64,000 nucleotides of DNA from Desulfovibrio desulfuricans (GTDB lineage: Bacteria > Desulfobacterota > Desulfovibrionia > Desulfovibrionales > Desulfovibrionaceae). The translations under genes were made by a program, and so were the position numbers. Every line of letters starts with the position of its first letter. Position 1 is the first letter of the stretch. Below are positions 39,856 through 49,532 of the stretch, piece by piece. The DNA lies in assembly GCF_024460775.1 (NCBI RefSeq), contig NZ_JANFYZ010000005.1, forward strand, positions 124,001 through 188,000, in the 5' to 3' direction. The notes below the pieces were generated by a model. The model saw only the letters and a list, made by a program, of their open reading frames with translations. It made no database searches and was not told the origin of the DNA.

Positions 39856-40878
39856 TCAGGGGTTGAACACCAGAGGGCCTTCAGCCATGGTGGCGACCAT
39901 GACGGCCTTGATGGTGTGCAGGCGGTTTTCCGCCTCTTCAAAAGCCATGTTGCGCGGCGATTCAAAGACTTCATCGCTCACTTCCATGCATTCAATGCCA
40001 AAGCGCTGATAAATGTCTTCGCCAACTGCGGTATCACGGTTATGGAAGCTCGGCAGACAATGCAAAAACTTGCATTGGGGATTGCCCGTCAGTTCCATTG
40101 CTGCCGCGTCCACGCGATACGGCGTCAACAGATCAATGCGCTCTTTCCATACGGAATCAGGCTCGCCCATGGACACCCAGACATCTGTGGAGAGGAAATC
40201 GCAGTCTTTAACGCCCTCGGGCACGCTTTCCGTGCGCGTAATATGCGCGCCAGTGCTCTTGGCTATGAGGAGGGCCAGTTCAAAAACTTCGTCCGATGTC
40301 CACAAAGCCCTGGGAGCAACCGAGCGGAAATCCAGCCCAAGCAGGGCCGAACCAACCATCAGGGAATTGCCCATATTATAACGTGCATCCCCAAGATATG
40401 CCAGCGTTTGTTGATTCAAAGGTTTTTCGCAGCACTCGCGCATGGTCAGCATGTCGGCCAGAAACTGCGTGGGGTGCCATTCGTTGGTGAGGCCGTTCCA
40501 TACAGGCACGCCAGCGTGTTCTGCCAGAGCCTCTACCCTCGCCTGCTCATAGCCGCGATACTCAATACCATCATAAAAGCGGGAAAGCACACGGGCGGTA
40601 TCGGCCATGGATTCCTTTTTGCCCATCTGCGAGCCGGAGGGGCCAAGATAGGTCACGCGCGCGCCCTGATCATAGGCTGCCACTTCAAAAGAACAGCGGG
40701 TACGCGTGGAATCCTTTTCAAAAAGGATGACAATATTTCTGTCTTGCAGAAACTTCGGCTCGCGCCGGACCTTTTTGGCCTGCTTGAGCTGGGCCGCCAG
40801 ATCCAGCAGATACGTGAGGTCTTCCGGCGTGAAGTCAATTTCTTTCAGAAAATCCCGGTGATACAGCCTGTTGCTCAT
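39856..40878 (-). CDS. argF: Ornithine carbamoyltransferase
   Basis: This 340-residue enzyme joins ornithine and carbamoyl phosphate to citrulline in arginine synthesis. The carbamoyl-phosphate loop is [11 protein letters not shown] (about 55-65). Other motifs are [44 protein letters not shown] and [10 protein letters not shown], the last carrying the ornithine-binding Cys. It is of catabolic/anabolic length without large insertions. It lies 60 bases downstream of an ArgA-like acetyltransferase on the same strand and ends at a strong terminator. Confidence 0.95.
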   Translation of the reverse strand: MSNRLYHRDFLKEIDFTPEDLTYLLDLAAQLKQAKKVRREPKFLQDRNIVILFEKDSTRTRCSFEVAAYDQGARVTYLGPSGSQMGKKESMADTARVLSRFYDGIEYRGYEQARVEALAEHAGVPVWNGLTNEWHPTQFLADMLTMRECCEKPLNQQTLAYLGDARYNMGNSLMVGSALLGLDFRSVAPRALWTSDEVFELALLIAKSTGAHITRTESVPEGVKDCDFLSTDVWVSMGEPDSVWKERIDLLTPYRVDAAAMELTGNPQCKFLHCLPSFHNRDTAVGEDIYQRFGIECMEVSDEVFESPRNMAFEEAENRLHTIKAVMVATMAEGPLVFNP

Positions 40879-40938
40879 GACGCATTCCCACCCTTTGCAG
40901 ACAGTGTGAATCCCTGCGATTATGCCGCAGGTTGAAAA

Positions 40939-41487
40939 CTATAATTCGAGTATCATTCCAATTTCGTCACAGCAGTAAAACTTGGGACATTTACTGCATT
41001 CAACCCACACAATGGCGGGCATATCATCGCGTTTAAACTCGCTGAAACCGCACTTGGAAAAGAACGGCGCAGCCAGAGTAAAGGCAAAAACCCTCGGCAA
41101 GCCGAGATCGCGACATCGGTCAACCAGCGCGGCCACCAGCCTTTTGCCAAAGCCCTGCGCCTGGCACAGGGGGTGAACCGCCACCGAGCGTATTTCCGCC
41201 AGGTCTTCCCACAGCACATGCACAGCGCCGCAGGCAACCACAACCTCATGCCCGTCGTCGGCCGAGGGAGCCGTGGCAACCATGTAGTCCTGAATATGCT
41301 GATAGAGGTACTGCGGCCCGCGCGCCAGCATGACGTTGGACGACGCATAATGGTTGATAAGCGCAGACATGCCGTGCACGTCGCGCACCGTGGCCGAACG
41401 GATGACCAGCGCTGAAAGGTCTTCTACGCGAACATCCTGAACAAGAGGTTTGTCTTCTACGCCAACGCGTGGAACGGCAATGGGCAT
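40939..41487 (-). CDS. GNAT acetyltransferase, probable short N-acetylglutamate synthase
   Basis: This 182-residue GNAT protein has the N-terminal IRSATVRDVHGMSALINHYA. The acetyl-CoA loop AVHPLCQAQGFGKRLVAALVDRCRDLG and the ending FFSKCGFSEFKRDDMPAIVWVECSKC resemble stand-alone ArgA-type synthases (first step of arginine synthesis). A cluster of Cys near the C-terminus (CSKCPKFYCCDE) may bind metal. Its place before argF supports an arginine role. A leader of about 28 residues precedes the GNAT core; a start further in is possible. Confidence 0.8.
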   Translation of the reverse strand: MPIAVPRVGVEDKPLVQDVRVEDLSALVIRSATVRDVHGMSALINHYASSNVMLARGPQYLYQHIQDYMVATAPSADDGHEVVVACGAVHVLWEDLAEIRSVAVHPLCQAQGFGKRLVAALVDRCRDLGLPRVFAFTLAAPFFSKCGFSEFKRDDMPAIVWVECSKCPKFYCCDEIGMILEL

Positions 41488-41740
41488 TATACGCCTCGAT
41501 ATCTGGATACGCTCCGCCCCTGAAGGGAAAGGAGCCGAAAAAGGTTACGCACAAAGCAGCCAGAGCCAAACTCTGCCGCAAAGAATAAGCATAATAACAA
41601 GGCCCACACTGTGCAAGCAATTACGGCCCGTGAGGCGGGTAAAATTTGCACTGGCGCAGGGCCCGCAGCCCTCCCGCATGCAAATCGGCGTTGCCCGCAC
41701 CGGCCTTTCTGGCTATGGTACCCCCCATCAAGGAGAACGC

Positions 41741-43177
41741 ATGCGCACTGCACCACGCTTAATCATTGTCTGCCTTGCCTGCGCACTGCTCTGCCATTTG
41801 CCCCTATCTGGCATTGCGGCGCAGCAGGGGGACGATCAACCCCGCCTTATGAAAGTTGTAGCGCTTTCCCGCCACGGGGTGCGCTCGCCCACGCAGGCTC
41901 CCGATACGCTTTCGCAGTGGAGCACCCGCAACTGGCCCCAGTGGCCTGTGCCGAGGGGTTTCCTCACGCCGCGCGGTGCGCGGCTGGTAACCGCCATGTG
42001 GGAAGACATGCGCGGGCAAATGCTGAATCTTGGCCTGCTGCCCGACAGCGTCTGTCCGCCGCCCGGCAAGGTATTTGTGCGCGCCGATGTGGATCAACGC
42101 ACCAGAGCAACAGCCAAAGCCCTGCTTGATGGCCTCTGTCCGGGGGGCGGGCAGACCTATGCCGTTTCAAGCCAGACGCCCGATCCGCTTTTTCATCCCG
42201 TGCAGGCGGGTTTTCAGCGTTTTGATCCTGCCTCGGTCGCCGCAAGCATCATGGCCACGGCCGGGGGCGATCTTGATCGGCTGCATGAGGACAATGCAGG
42301 AGCCTTGACCCACATCCAGCACCTGAGCGCTCCCGTGGCCCCGGAGATGTGCGCGCGCTACAATCTGCCGCCCACCTGCGGGCTTGCAGACCTGCCCAAT
42401 TCTGTGAGCGTTGATGCTGACGGCAAGGGCGCAGGGCTTTCCGGCGCGCTGGCTACCGCATCAAGCATGGCGGAAATTTTTTTGCTGGAATACGCCCAGT
42501 GGCCTGAAATTTCTGCCGGGTGGGGCCAGGTGGACGCGCACGTTCTGCGTGAAGTGCTGCCCGTGCACACAAGCGTGTTCAACACTGTGAACCGCTCTCC
42601 GGTTGTGGCTCTTTTCAAGGGGGCATCGCTGCTTTCAGAAATGGCTGCGGCCCTTGACGGCACCCACAGGGATCAACGCTGCAACGCGGCTTCCCTGGTT
42701 GTTTTTGTGGGGCACGACACCAACCTTGCCAATGTGGGCGAATTGCTGGGCGTACACTGGCAGTTGCCCGGCTACCCCGATAACGCCACCCCGCCAGGAT
42801 CAGTCCTTATGCTTGAGCTGTGGGATATGGGCGGTAAAAAAGAAGTGCGCGTGCGCTTTTTTGCCCAGTCGCTGGAAGCCCTGCATGAACCCTTTGCTGA
42901 TCCGCCGCAGCCTGTGAGCGGCCTGACCATCCCCCAGTTTACCGATCCGGCCAGAACCCACAAGGCAACTGCGGCTCTGGTAACAGCGCCGCCTGTTGTG
43001 GGGGAGGCCCGCTTCAGCCTTGAAAACTTTTCACAGCGGGTTGACAAAGCACTGCGTAATGCCCCCCTGGTTCCGCAAGAAGTTCCCCCGCTGCGCCTGC
43101 GGGTGGACAGCGATGTGGACAGCGGCCCCGCCGCGGCCACTTCCGCTGAGGCTTCTTCACCAGTAAAAACCCGCTGA
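41741..43177 (+). CDS. Periplasmic histidine acid phosphatase (phytase / glucose-1-phosphatase type)
   Basis: This 478-residue exported enzyme hydrolyses phosphomonoesters at acid pH. A signal peptide (LIIVCLACALLCHLPLSGIA) precedes the catalytic motif SRHGVRSP (about residue 43), with distal GHDTNLANV (HD pair, about 325). Cys residues for disulfides are present, as in AppA/Agp. The start at 41741 has AAGGAG; the frame upstream to 41450 is not translated. A tail of about 60 Pro/Ser/Ala-rich residues is unusual. It is monocistronic, with a terminator after it. Confidence 0.9.
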   Translation: MRTAPRLIIVCLACALLCHLPLSGIAAQQGDDQPRLMKVVALSRHGVRSPTQAPDTLSQWSTRNWPQWPVPRGFLTPRGARLVTAMWEDMRGQMLNLGLLPDSVCPPPGKVFVRADVDQRTRATAKALLDGLCPGGGQTYAVSSQTPDPLFHPVQAGFQRFDPASVAASIMATAGGDLDRLHEDNAGALTHIQHLSAPVAPEMCARYNLPPTCGLADLPNSVSVDADGKGAGLSGALATASSMAEIFLLEYAQWPEISAGWGQVDAHVLREVLPVHTSVFNTVNRSPVVALFKGASLLSEMAAALDGTHRDQRCNAASLVVFVGHDTNLANVGELLGVHWQLPGYPDNATPPGSVLMLELWDMGGKKEVRVRFFAQSLEALHEPFADPPQPVSGLTIPQFTDPARTHKATAALVTAPPVVGEARFSLENFSQRVDKALRNAPLVPQEVPPLRLRVDSDVDSGPAAATSAEASSPVKTR

Positions 43178-43204
43178 CCCCCACGACCCCCCGCTGCATT
43201 CCCT

Positions 43205-43234
43205 ACCGCCGTATCATTTGATGCGGCGGTTTTT
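43205..43234 (+). terminator. Terminator after the acid phosphatase
   Basis: An 11-bp stem CCGCCGTATCA/TGATGCGGCGG (one G-T pair) with a very short loop is followed by five T, 27 bases past the stop. Confidence 0.85.
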
Positions 43235-43452
43235 CATTTTTTCCAGCGCCGCATACTGGCTTTTGACGCGGAAAAAACAGGATTGCGGCAAAAATTCCCC
43301 CCAAACAAAAAGGAATGTTTTTTGCACAATCAGATTGGGAAAAATTTTCCCCGGCTGATACGCGACACAGGGAGGTGCGCTTACAGTATTCGGCATCGCC
43401 CGCAGGGGATTGCAGGCAATGCCGACAATGTCCGCAAGGACTGGGAGACAGT

Positions 43453-44490
43453 ATGAGCGTCAGTGCGTTATCATCATCCTCTTCCTCCTATTGGGAGAAG
43501 ATGCTTGCGCAGATGAAAGGCTCCAGCGAAGCACAATCGCAGGACAATCTGTCAGGCAAGCTTTTCGGGGATCTGGATTCAGACGGGAATGGCCTGCTGA
43601 GTCTTGATGAAACAGGGCTCAGCGGCGAACTCTACAACAAACTTGATACCGATGGCGATGGAGCCGTTTCGCAGACTGAACTGCAAAAAGCCATCGAAAC
43701 CCAACGCAACGCCATGTTCACCAGCATGCAGATGGGGCAGAGCCAGGCCGCGCAAACGGCTGCGTCAACCCAGCCCACTGCCAAGGATCTGCTTTCCGCC
43801 ATTATGAGCGGGCAGGTTCCTGGCGGCATGCAGGGCGCAGGGCGCGGCGGCAAGGGTGACGACCTTGCGTCCAAACTCTTTTCCTCGCTGGACAGTGACG
43901 GCAGCGGCGGCCTGAGCGCCAAGGAAACGGGCCTCAGCCAGTCCGTGTTTGACTCCATGGACACCGATCAGGATGGCTCCGTTTCTGCCGATGAACTGTC
44001 GGCAGCGCTGAAAAAGCAGCGCGAAGCCATGAACAACAACTCCCAGAATCCGCAAAACCAGTCCAGCGAGCAGAACTCCTCGGGCGAAATGGACGCAAAA
44101 ACCCTGCTGTCTTCCATCATGAACGGCCAGGTGCCCCCGCCGCCTCCCACGCAGGGGCAGTCTGCCTCGTCTGGTCAGAACGGATCATCCCACGTGGCGT
44201 CCAAACTCTTCTCGAGCCTGGACAGCGATGGCAGTGACGGCCTGAGCGTTGACGAGACAGGTCTCAGCCAGTCAGTGTTCGACTCTATGGATGTGAACCA
44301 GGACGGCTCCGTTTCTGCTGACGAGCTTGCTACCGCGCTTGAAAAGCAACGTGCAGCAATGGGAACGGACCAGACCAGCACAAACCGAACCGCCATGGCC
44401 CGCAGTTTTCTGTCAGCCATTGCCAACAGCGCCTACCAGAGCGTGAGCCAGACCACCGCCGCTGCCCAGAGCGTGGAAGCAGTGGCCTGA
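43453..44490 (+). CDS. EF-hand calcium-binding protein with three EF-hand pairs
   Basis: This 345-residue protein has six EF-hand loops in three pairs: DSDGNGLLSLDE, DTDGDGAVSQTE, DSDGSGGLSAKE, DTDQDGSVSADE, DSDGSDGLSVDE and DVNQDGSVSADE. The fifth loop lacks the usual Gly at position 6. Linkers are Gln/Ser/Asn-rich, and a PPPPPT stretch precedes the last pair. No signal peptide is visible; the start is serine-rich (SALSSSSSS). Repeats 2 and 3 are near-identical, pointing to recent duplication. The start at 43453 follows GGGAG. The role (calcium buffering or secretion by another route) is unknown. Confidence 0.88.
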   Translation: MSVSALSSSSSSYWEKMLAQMKGSSEAQSQDNLSGKLFGDLDSDGNGLLSLDETGLSGELYNKLDTDGDGAVSQTELQKAIETQRNAMFTSMQMGQSQAAQTAASTQPTAKDLLSAIMSGQVPGGMQGAGRGGKGDDLASKLFSSLDSDGSGGLSAKETGLSQSVFDSMDTDQDGSVSADELSAALKKQREAMNNNSQNPQNQSSEQNSSGEMDAKTLLSSIMNGQVPPPPPTQGQSASSGQNGSSHVASKLFSSLDSDGSDGLSVDETGLSQSVFDSMDVNQDGSVSADELATALEKQRAAMGTDQTSTNRTAMARSFLSAIANSAYQSVSQTTAAAQSVEAVA

Positions 44491-44546
44491 CCCCCACCAG
44501 AAACAACGACTCCTCCACAGGGGAGGCGCTCATACATTATGCCCAC

Positions 44547-44588
44547 AAACACCAGCCCGGCTGCGCAAAACAGCAGGGCTGGTGTTTT
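44547..44588 (+). terminator. Terminator after the EF-hand gene
   Basis: A perfect arm pair AAACACCAGCCC/GGGCTGGTGTTT (with GCTGC inner pairing) is followed by a short T run, 57 bases past the stop. Confidence 0.85.
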
Positions 44589-44896
44589 ATATGGCGCGGC
44601 GACTGCACGGTAATTCCAGCCCTGCCCATTATGATAAAACTGCTCGCCATTTTTTGCACAGCAAGGCAGACATTGCCGCCGCCGAGCTTCCCCAAATGAA
44701 CAGAAAACCCGCGCCAATCAAGAAAAATCATAAATACGTAACCATATGAAAATAATAACTTTCACAATCTAATTATGAAAAAAAGTTAGTAGCTCAAAAA
44801 AGCACCACAGATAACATGCTGTTTTATAATGGTTAATTTTAAGAATAAAACAAAACAAGGGGCAATTATACCACTTGTGAAATTAGTGGGATTATA

Positions 44897-44925
44897 TTGA
44901 CATAAACGACATAAAGAAATAAAAA
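44897..44925 (+). promoter_or_regulatory. Putative sigma-70 promoter of the DUF169 gene
   Basis: A perfect TTGACA (44897-44902) is followed at 17 bases by TAAAAA (44920-44925), 52 bases before the start codon. The surrounding 44589-44977 stretch is AT-rich and otherwise empty. Confidence 0.45.
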
Positions 44926-44977
44926 ATAAGCCGCAACAATTAACTCTTGTATAATAGCATCTAGACCAGAGGATTAT

Positions 44978-45757
44978 ATGAACACATTTGAAAAGCTTAG
45001 TGAAACGTTGATGCGTGAGCTGCGCCTCATTCATGCACCCGTTGCAATCAAATATTTCTACGACCAGAAGGAGCTGGATTCCTTCAAGGAAACTCAGCCC
45101 CACTACTCCCCCATGAAGCCGCTGACCTTCTGCCAGAGCGAAGTCGGCGCGCGCATGGAAGGTATTACAGTCATTGTGGAACGCGACAAGATGGGCTGTA
45201 CCAATGCTAGCTTTGTGTTCGGCTGGAAAGAGCTGGACGAACCCGAAATCAAAAGCCACCTCAAGTACTGCGCCGATGCCGACCATGCCCGCAAGGTGCT
45301 TGAAGCCAAGCCGCATGTTCCGGCCAATCTGCTGGCCATAGCCGTGAGCCCGCTTGCGGCAGCTACCACCCAGCCCGATGTGGTGCACTTTGTGTGCGAT
45401 ACCATGCAGGCCTACCACATCATTGGCGATTGGATGGCAACCCAGCGCATCGACAATTTCCATCCCTCTATGAGCGTCAACTCAGCCGTCTGCTCCGGCA
45501 ACGTCTACACGCTGAACACTAAGCAGGCGAACCTGTACCTCGCTTGCAGCGGCAGCTACAATTCCGGCAAGACGGAACGGGGCGAAATCAACGTATCCAT
45601 CCCCGGCGAGCACATGGAAGCTCTGGTGCAGCGCCTTGAAGACCGCGTCACCAACAAGGGCGGCGCGTCCATCACCCGCCTTGGCGAACCCTTCCCCGGC
45701 GCAGCCGTGTGCAAGAACTGCCCTCTCATTGTTTTCAAGAAAGAACGCGACGCCTAA
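44978..45757 (+). CDS. DUF169 family protein
   Basis: This 259-residue protein of the DUF169 family is common in methanogens and sulfate reducers. Recognisable parts are LRLIHAPVAIKYFYDQKEL, PLTFCQSEVGARMEG, KMGCTNASFVFGWKEL and a C-terminal Cys pair in AVCKNCPLIVF. Five or more conserved Cys suggest a metal or flavin/cluster site, but the function is unknown. The gene stands alone: its own promoter, a terminator-like hairpin after it, and an opposing eut operon next door. Confidence 0.88.
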   Translation: MNTFEKLSETLMRELRLIHAPVAIKYFYDQKELDSFKETQPHYSPMKPLTFCQSEVGARMEGITVIVERDKMGCTNASFVFGWKELDEPEIKSHLKYCADADHARKVLEAKPHVPANLLAIAVSPLAAATTQPDVVHFVCDTMQAYHIIGDWMATQRIDNFHPSMSVNSAVCSGNVYTLNTKQANLYLACSGSYNSGKTERGEINVSIPGEHMEALVQRLEDRVTNKGGASITRLGEPFPGAAVCKNCPLIVFKKERDA

Positions 45758-45782
45758 GAAGGCTTTCGCATACCGGCATATA

Positions 45783-45819
45783 ACAACAGCCGGGCTGCCT
45801 TGTGCAGCCCGGCTGTTGT
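45783..45819. terminator. Strong hairpin between DUF169 and eutC
   Basis: A perfect 16-bp stem ACAACAGCCGGGCTGC/GCAGCCCGGCTGTTGT with loop CTTGT lies between two convergent genes. There is no long T tract, so termination may be partly Rho-assisted. Confidence 0.7.
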
Positions 45820-45861
45820 GCTATGAGCACGGGGAGAATTTACCCACTGAACATAAAAATT

Positions 45862-46689
45862 CTATGCAATCGCAGCAGGATCCTTACCAAAGGGCAAGTA
45901 CGTGGCGGGCATGTCATCCTTGAGGTTCACCCCGGTCAATTGCCGTGCAAAGGCCCCCTGCACCAGATAGCACAGTTTGCGCACGCCTTCTTCAATGCTC
46001 AGTCCCGCAGGCCGCACATTTGAAATACAGTTCCGCGCTTCATCGGTGCAACCGGGAAAGGGCGCATAGGTCAGGTAAACTCCCAGAGAATTGGGCGAAC
46101 TCAACCCCGGCCGTTCACCAATAAGAATCACCACCAGCCTTGCCTTCATGAGCGAAGCAACTTCGTCCGCCACGGCAACCCGCCCAAACGCCACCAGAGC
46201 CACGGGAGTTGCGCTATAGCCGGCATCTGCCGCGCTGGCCAGAAAAAGCCGGGCAAAGGGGGCCGCGTTTTCATGAACAGCCCGGGCCGAAAGCCCATCG
46301 CTGATAACAAGGCAAATGTCCGCCCCCTGATTGTCAGCTCCTGCGTACTGGCTTGCAAGCAGCTCGCGCGAGGCTTCCGAAAGCCGCCGCCCCTTGTCGG
46401 GGCTTGCCAGAAAATCCTCCCTGCTTGCAGCAGCGCTTGCAAGCTCAAGGCAGCGCAACCCTGCACTTTCAATATCTGAACGCACGCCTGCCCTGTCAAA
46501 AGGCGTCAGCACGGCATCGCGCGCTCTGGCATGCGCCAGCCGAAACCGCAGCCACTCCGTCTGCGGCAGGCTGACGCCACAACGCCCAAGGGCAATGCGG
46601 GCATCCGTATAGCGTTTCAGATCGGCCCACGGGTCTTCCAAAACTGTTGCCGCTGATGCTGGCAAATACTCCTGCTTCATGACGTTCAT
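45862..46689 (-). CDS. eutC: Ethanolamine ammonia-lyase small subunit
   Basis: This 275-residue beta subunit of adenosylcobalamin-dependent ethanolamine ammonia-lyase converts ethanolamine to acetaldehyde and ammonia. Family motifs are DLKRYTDARIALGRCGVSLP, LRFRLAHARARDAV, ICLVISDGLSARAVHENA, ILIGERPGLSSPNSLGVYLTYAP and CISNVRPAGLSIEEG. The start at 46689 has AAAGGA about 8 bases upstream; MKQEYLP three codons in is an alternative. It follows eutB by 70 bases at the end of a TRAP-eutBC operon. Confidence 0.95.
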   Translation of the reverse strand: MNVMKQEYLPASAATVLEDPWADLKRYTDARIALGRCGVSLPQTEWLRFRLAHARARDAVLTPFDRAGVRSDIESAGLRCLELASAAASREDFLASPDKGRRLSEASRELLASQYAGADNQGADICLVISDGLSARAVHENAAPFARLFLASAADAGYSATPVALVAFGRVAVADEVASLMKARLVVILIGERPGLSSPNSLGVYLTYAPFPGCTDEARNCISNVRPAGLSIEEGVRKLCYLVQGAFARQLTGVNLKDDMPATYLPFGKDPAAIA

Positions 46690-46759
46690 GGCAACATCCT
46701 TTAGGAGAGATCAAGTCTGCTCTGCACGGATTTTTGGGAAATCCGCACCGCAAAATACT

Positions 46760-48118
46760 CTATGTGGCCTGTCTGACGCGCTGCTCAAGCCCGCGCAACG
46801 CGCCGGCCGGTGGCAGCAATGCACCGGCATCATCGTGAATGCCCATGCTTTCAAGCCACGCCTCAAACTCCGGTGCAGGCCGCTTGCCCAGCAGCTTGCG
46901 CAGATAGGCCGCATCGTGGAACGAGGTGGATTGATAATTGAGCATGATGTCGTCCGCACCAGGAATACCCATGATAAAATTGCAACCAGCCGCGCCCAGC
47001 AAGGTCAGCAGTGCATCCATGTCGTCCTGATCGGCATCGGCATGGTTGGTGTAACAGATGTCCACCCCCATAGGCAGACCCAGCAGTTTGCCGCAGCAAT
47101 GGTCTTCCAGCCCGGCGCGGATAATCTGCTTGCCATTGAACAGATACTCCGGCCCGATAAATCCAACCACGGTATTCACCAGCAATGGACGGAACCTGCG
47201 GGCCACGGCGTAGGCGCGGCATTCCAGAGTTTGCTGATCGACCCCGAAATTGGCGTTGGCAGAGAGGGCGCTGCCCTGCCCTGTTTCAAAGTACATCACA
47301 TCATCACCCACGGTGCCGCGCCCAAGTTCAAGCGTTGCCTGCCACGCTTCTTCCAGCAGGGAAAGGTCTATGCCAAAACTGGCATTGGCCTTTTCTGTTC
47401 CTGCTATGGACTGAAAGCACAGATCCAGCGGCACCCCCCTGCGGATAAGCTCCACGGCATTGGTTACGTGGGTCAGCACGCAGCTTTGGGTGGGTATTTC
47501 ATAGCGCGCAATGAGCTCGTCCAGCAGGCACAGGAGCCTTGCGATGTTTTCCAGACTGTCGGAAGCCGGATTGATGCCGATAACCGCATCGCCGGAGCCG
47601 TAATACAGCCCGTCAATGGTTGATGCCAGAATTCCCCGCGCATCGTCCGTGGGGTGGTTTGGTTGCAAACGGACAGAAAAATGCCCCGGTAATCCTATGG
47701 TATTGCGAAAGCGCGTTACCACGCTGCATTTGGACGCCACCAGTATAAGATCCTGCAACCGCATGAGTTTGCTGGCGGCTGCGGCCATTTCCGGCGTGAT
47801 GCCCGCCGTCAGCGCCGCAAGGCTTTCTGCATTGGCTGCATCGGTCAGCAGCCAGTCGCGGAACTGCCCCACGGTAAAGGAACTTATGGGCGCAAAGGCC
47901 GCAGCATCGTGGCTGTCAAAAATAAGGCGGGTGATCTCGTCCTGTTCATAAGGCACCACCTCCTCGTTCAGGAAGCGTTTGAGGGGCACATCGGCCAGCA
48001 CCATCTGGGCGCGCACGCGTTCCTCGTCGTTGGCGGCGGCCACCCCGGCCAGCACGTCGCCCGATCTGAGGGGCGACGCCTTGGCCAGGATTTCGCGCAG
48101 AGTGCTGTGGGCATTCAT
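46760..48118 (-). CDS. eutB: Ethanolamine ammonia-lyase large subunit
   Basis: This 452-residue alpha subunit is a TIM-barrel that binds substrate and cobalamin. Motifs are GDVLAGVAAANDEERVRAQ near the N-terminus, HFSVRLQPNHPTDDARGI, DGLYYGSGDAVIGINPASDS, ETGQGSALSANANFGVDQ, GPEYLFNGKQIIRAGLEDH and FIMGIPGADDIMLNYQSTSFHD. The length is standard. No eutA reactivase, eutH permease or microcompartment shell genes are nearby. It begins 14 bases after the TRAP large permease stop. Confidence 0.96.
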   Translation of the reverse strand: MNAHSTLREILAKASPLRSGDVLAGVAAANDEERVRAQMVLADVPLKRFLNEEVVPYEQDEITRLIFDSHDAAAFAPISSFTVGQFRDWLLTDAANAESLAALTAGITPEMAAAASKLMRLQDLILVASKCSVVTRFRNTIGLPGHFSVRLQPNHPTDDARGILASTIDGLYYGSGDAVIGINPASDSLENIARLLCLLDELIARYEIPTQSCVLTHVTNAVELIRRGVPLDLCFQSIAGTEKANASFGIDLSLLEEAWQATLELGRGTVGDDVMYFETGQGSALSANANFGVDQQTLECRAYAVARRFRPLLVNTVVGFIGPEYLFNGKQIIRAGLEDHCCGKLLGLPMGVDICYTNHADADQDDMDALLTLLGAAGCNFIMGIPGADDIMLNYQSTSFHDAAYLRKLLGKRPAPEFEAWLESMGIHDDAGALLPPAGALRGLEQRVRQAT

Positions 48119-48132
48119 GCTGTCCGCCTCTG

Positions 48133-49473
48133 CTACAGGAATGTTCTGGGCAGGAACATGGCAATATCAGGGAAGAGCATAACCAGCACCAGCCCCACCA
48201 GCATTATTATGACCATTGGCACAATGGAGGCGTAGATGTCGTTCAGCGTGACTCCCTTTGGAGCCATGGCCTTCATCAAAAAGAGGTTGTACCCGAATGG
48301 CGGCGTCATATAGGCGATCTCACAGGTGATGGTGTAGAGCACGCCATACCAGATGGGGTCAAAACCCAGCGCCTTGACCAGCGGAATATACAGCGGGGCC
48401 ACAATGATCAGCATGGCCGTATCGTCAAGAAACATGCCCATGAAAAGATACGAAAGCTGCATGACGATAAGCACGCCCCAGGGGCTGAGGTTCCAGCCGT
48501 CGATGAAGAGCTTCTTGATGGCATGCACTGCGCCAAGGCCGTCAAAAACAGAGCTGAAACACAGGGCAGCCATGATGATCCACATGAACATGCAGCTCAC
48601 GCTGAGGGTCTGCACCAGAACCACGCGCATCACCCTGGCCGTAAGCCGCCCCTTGACCAGGGCGGCGATGGTCGCCACCAGAGCGCCCACGGCGGAGCTT
48701 TCCACCAGGCTGGTGATGCCGGTCATGAACGCGCCGGTCACAGAAAAAATAATGGCAAGCGGCAGCAGGCCAGCCCAGAGGCTCTTCCACTTTTCCGCCG
48801 AGGTGATGGATTCGCGTTCTTCCTTGGGCAGCGCAGGGCCCATGGCGGGATTAAGCTTGCAGCGGATGACAATGTAGCCAATGAGTATCACCGCGAACAT
48901 GAGGGCGGGGCCGATGCCAGCCATCCAGAGACTGCTGACAGGCTGACGGGCGATCATGCCGTAGAGCACCATAACAACGCTTGGCGGCATCATGATGCCC
49001 AGCGAGCTGCCTGCCTGAATAACGCCCGAAACCATGCGCTTGTCATATCCGCGCTTGAGCATTTCCGGCATGGCGATGGTTGCGCCGATGGCCATGCCCG
49101 CAACGCTCAGGCCGTTCATGGCGGAAATGGCCACCATCAGAATGACCGTACCGATGGCAAGGCCGCCGGGCAAGGGCCCCATCCAGACGTGGAACATGCG
49201 GTAAAGATCGTTGGCGATGCCCGATTCCGAGAGCATGTAGCCCATGTAGATGAACAGGGGCAGCGTGATCATGGGGAACCACTTCATCAGCGTGATGCTG
49301 GCGTTGAACGCCATCTGCGAACCGCCGGTACCCCACAGAAAGAGGGCCGCGATGGCTCCGGTGAAGCCGATGGCTGCAAACACCCGCTGTCCGGTGAGCA
49401 TGAGCATGCCCATGGATGCGAAGAGCATCAGGGCAATGCCCTCATGAGAAAGAGTGAACGTAAGATCGAACAT
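48133..49473 (-). CDS. TRAP transporter large permease (DctM)
   Basis: This 446-residue DctM-type permease with about 12 TM helices carries out Na+-coupled solute uptake delivered by the periplasmic binding protein. Signatures are PLFIYMGYMLSESGIANDLY, VSGVIQAGSSLGIMMPPSVVMVLYG, FLDDTAMLIIVAPLYIPLVKALGFDPIWYGVL and TPPFGYNLFLMKAMAP. It sits between the small permease and eutB, so its cargo is most likely ethanolamine or a precursor (inference from the operon). Confidence 0.93.
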   Translation of the reverse strand: MFDLTFTLSHEGIALMLFASMGMLMLTGQRVFAAIGFTGAIAALFLWGTGGSQMAFNASITLMKWFPMITLPLFIYMGYMLSESGIANDLYRMFHVWMGPLPGGLAIGTVILMVAISAMNGLSVAGMAIGATIAMPEMLKRGYDKRMVSGVIQAGSSLGIMMPPSVVMVLYGMIARQPVSSLWMAGIGPALMFAVILIGYIVIRCKLNPAMGPALPKEERESITSAEKWKSLWAGLLPLAIIFSVTGAFMTGITSLVESSAVGALVATIAALVKGRLTARVMRVVLVQTLSVSCMFMWIIMAALCFSSVFDGLGAVHAIKKLFIDGWNLSPWGVLIVMQLSYLFMGMFLDDTAMLIIVAPLYIPLVKALGFDPIWYGVLYTITCEIAYMTPPFGYNLFLMKAMAPKGVTLNDIYASIVPMVIIMLVGLVLVMLFPDIAMFLPRTFL

Positions 49474-49532
49474 GTCCTCGCGTCCTTTACGGCGCTCGCA
49501 TACGCCGGAGCTGGAAAATGAAAATTGGGGCG

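Noticed and set aside
43305..43322. Sigma-54 promoter before the EF-hand gene
   Set aside because: TTTTTTGCA fits the -12 region but the -24 part (AAGGAATG) is too poor.
44786..45463. 225-codon minus-strand frame
   Set aside because: It overlaps the DUF169 gene, whose protein is clearly recognised, and extends into AT-rich promoter DNA.
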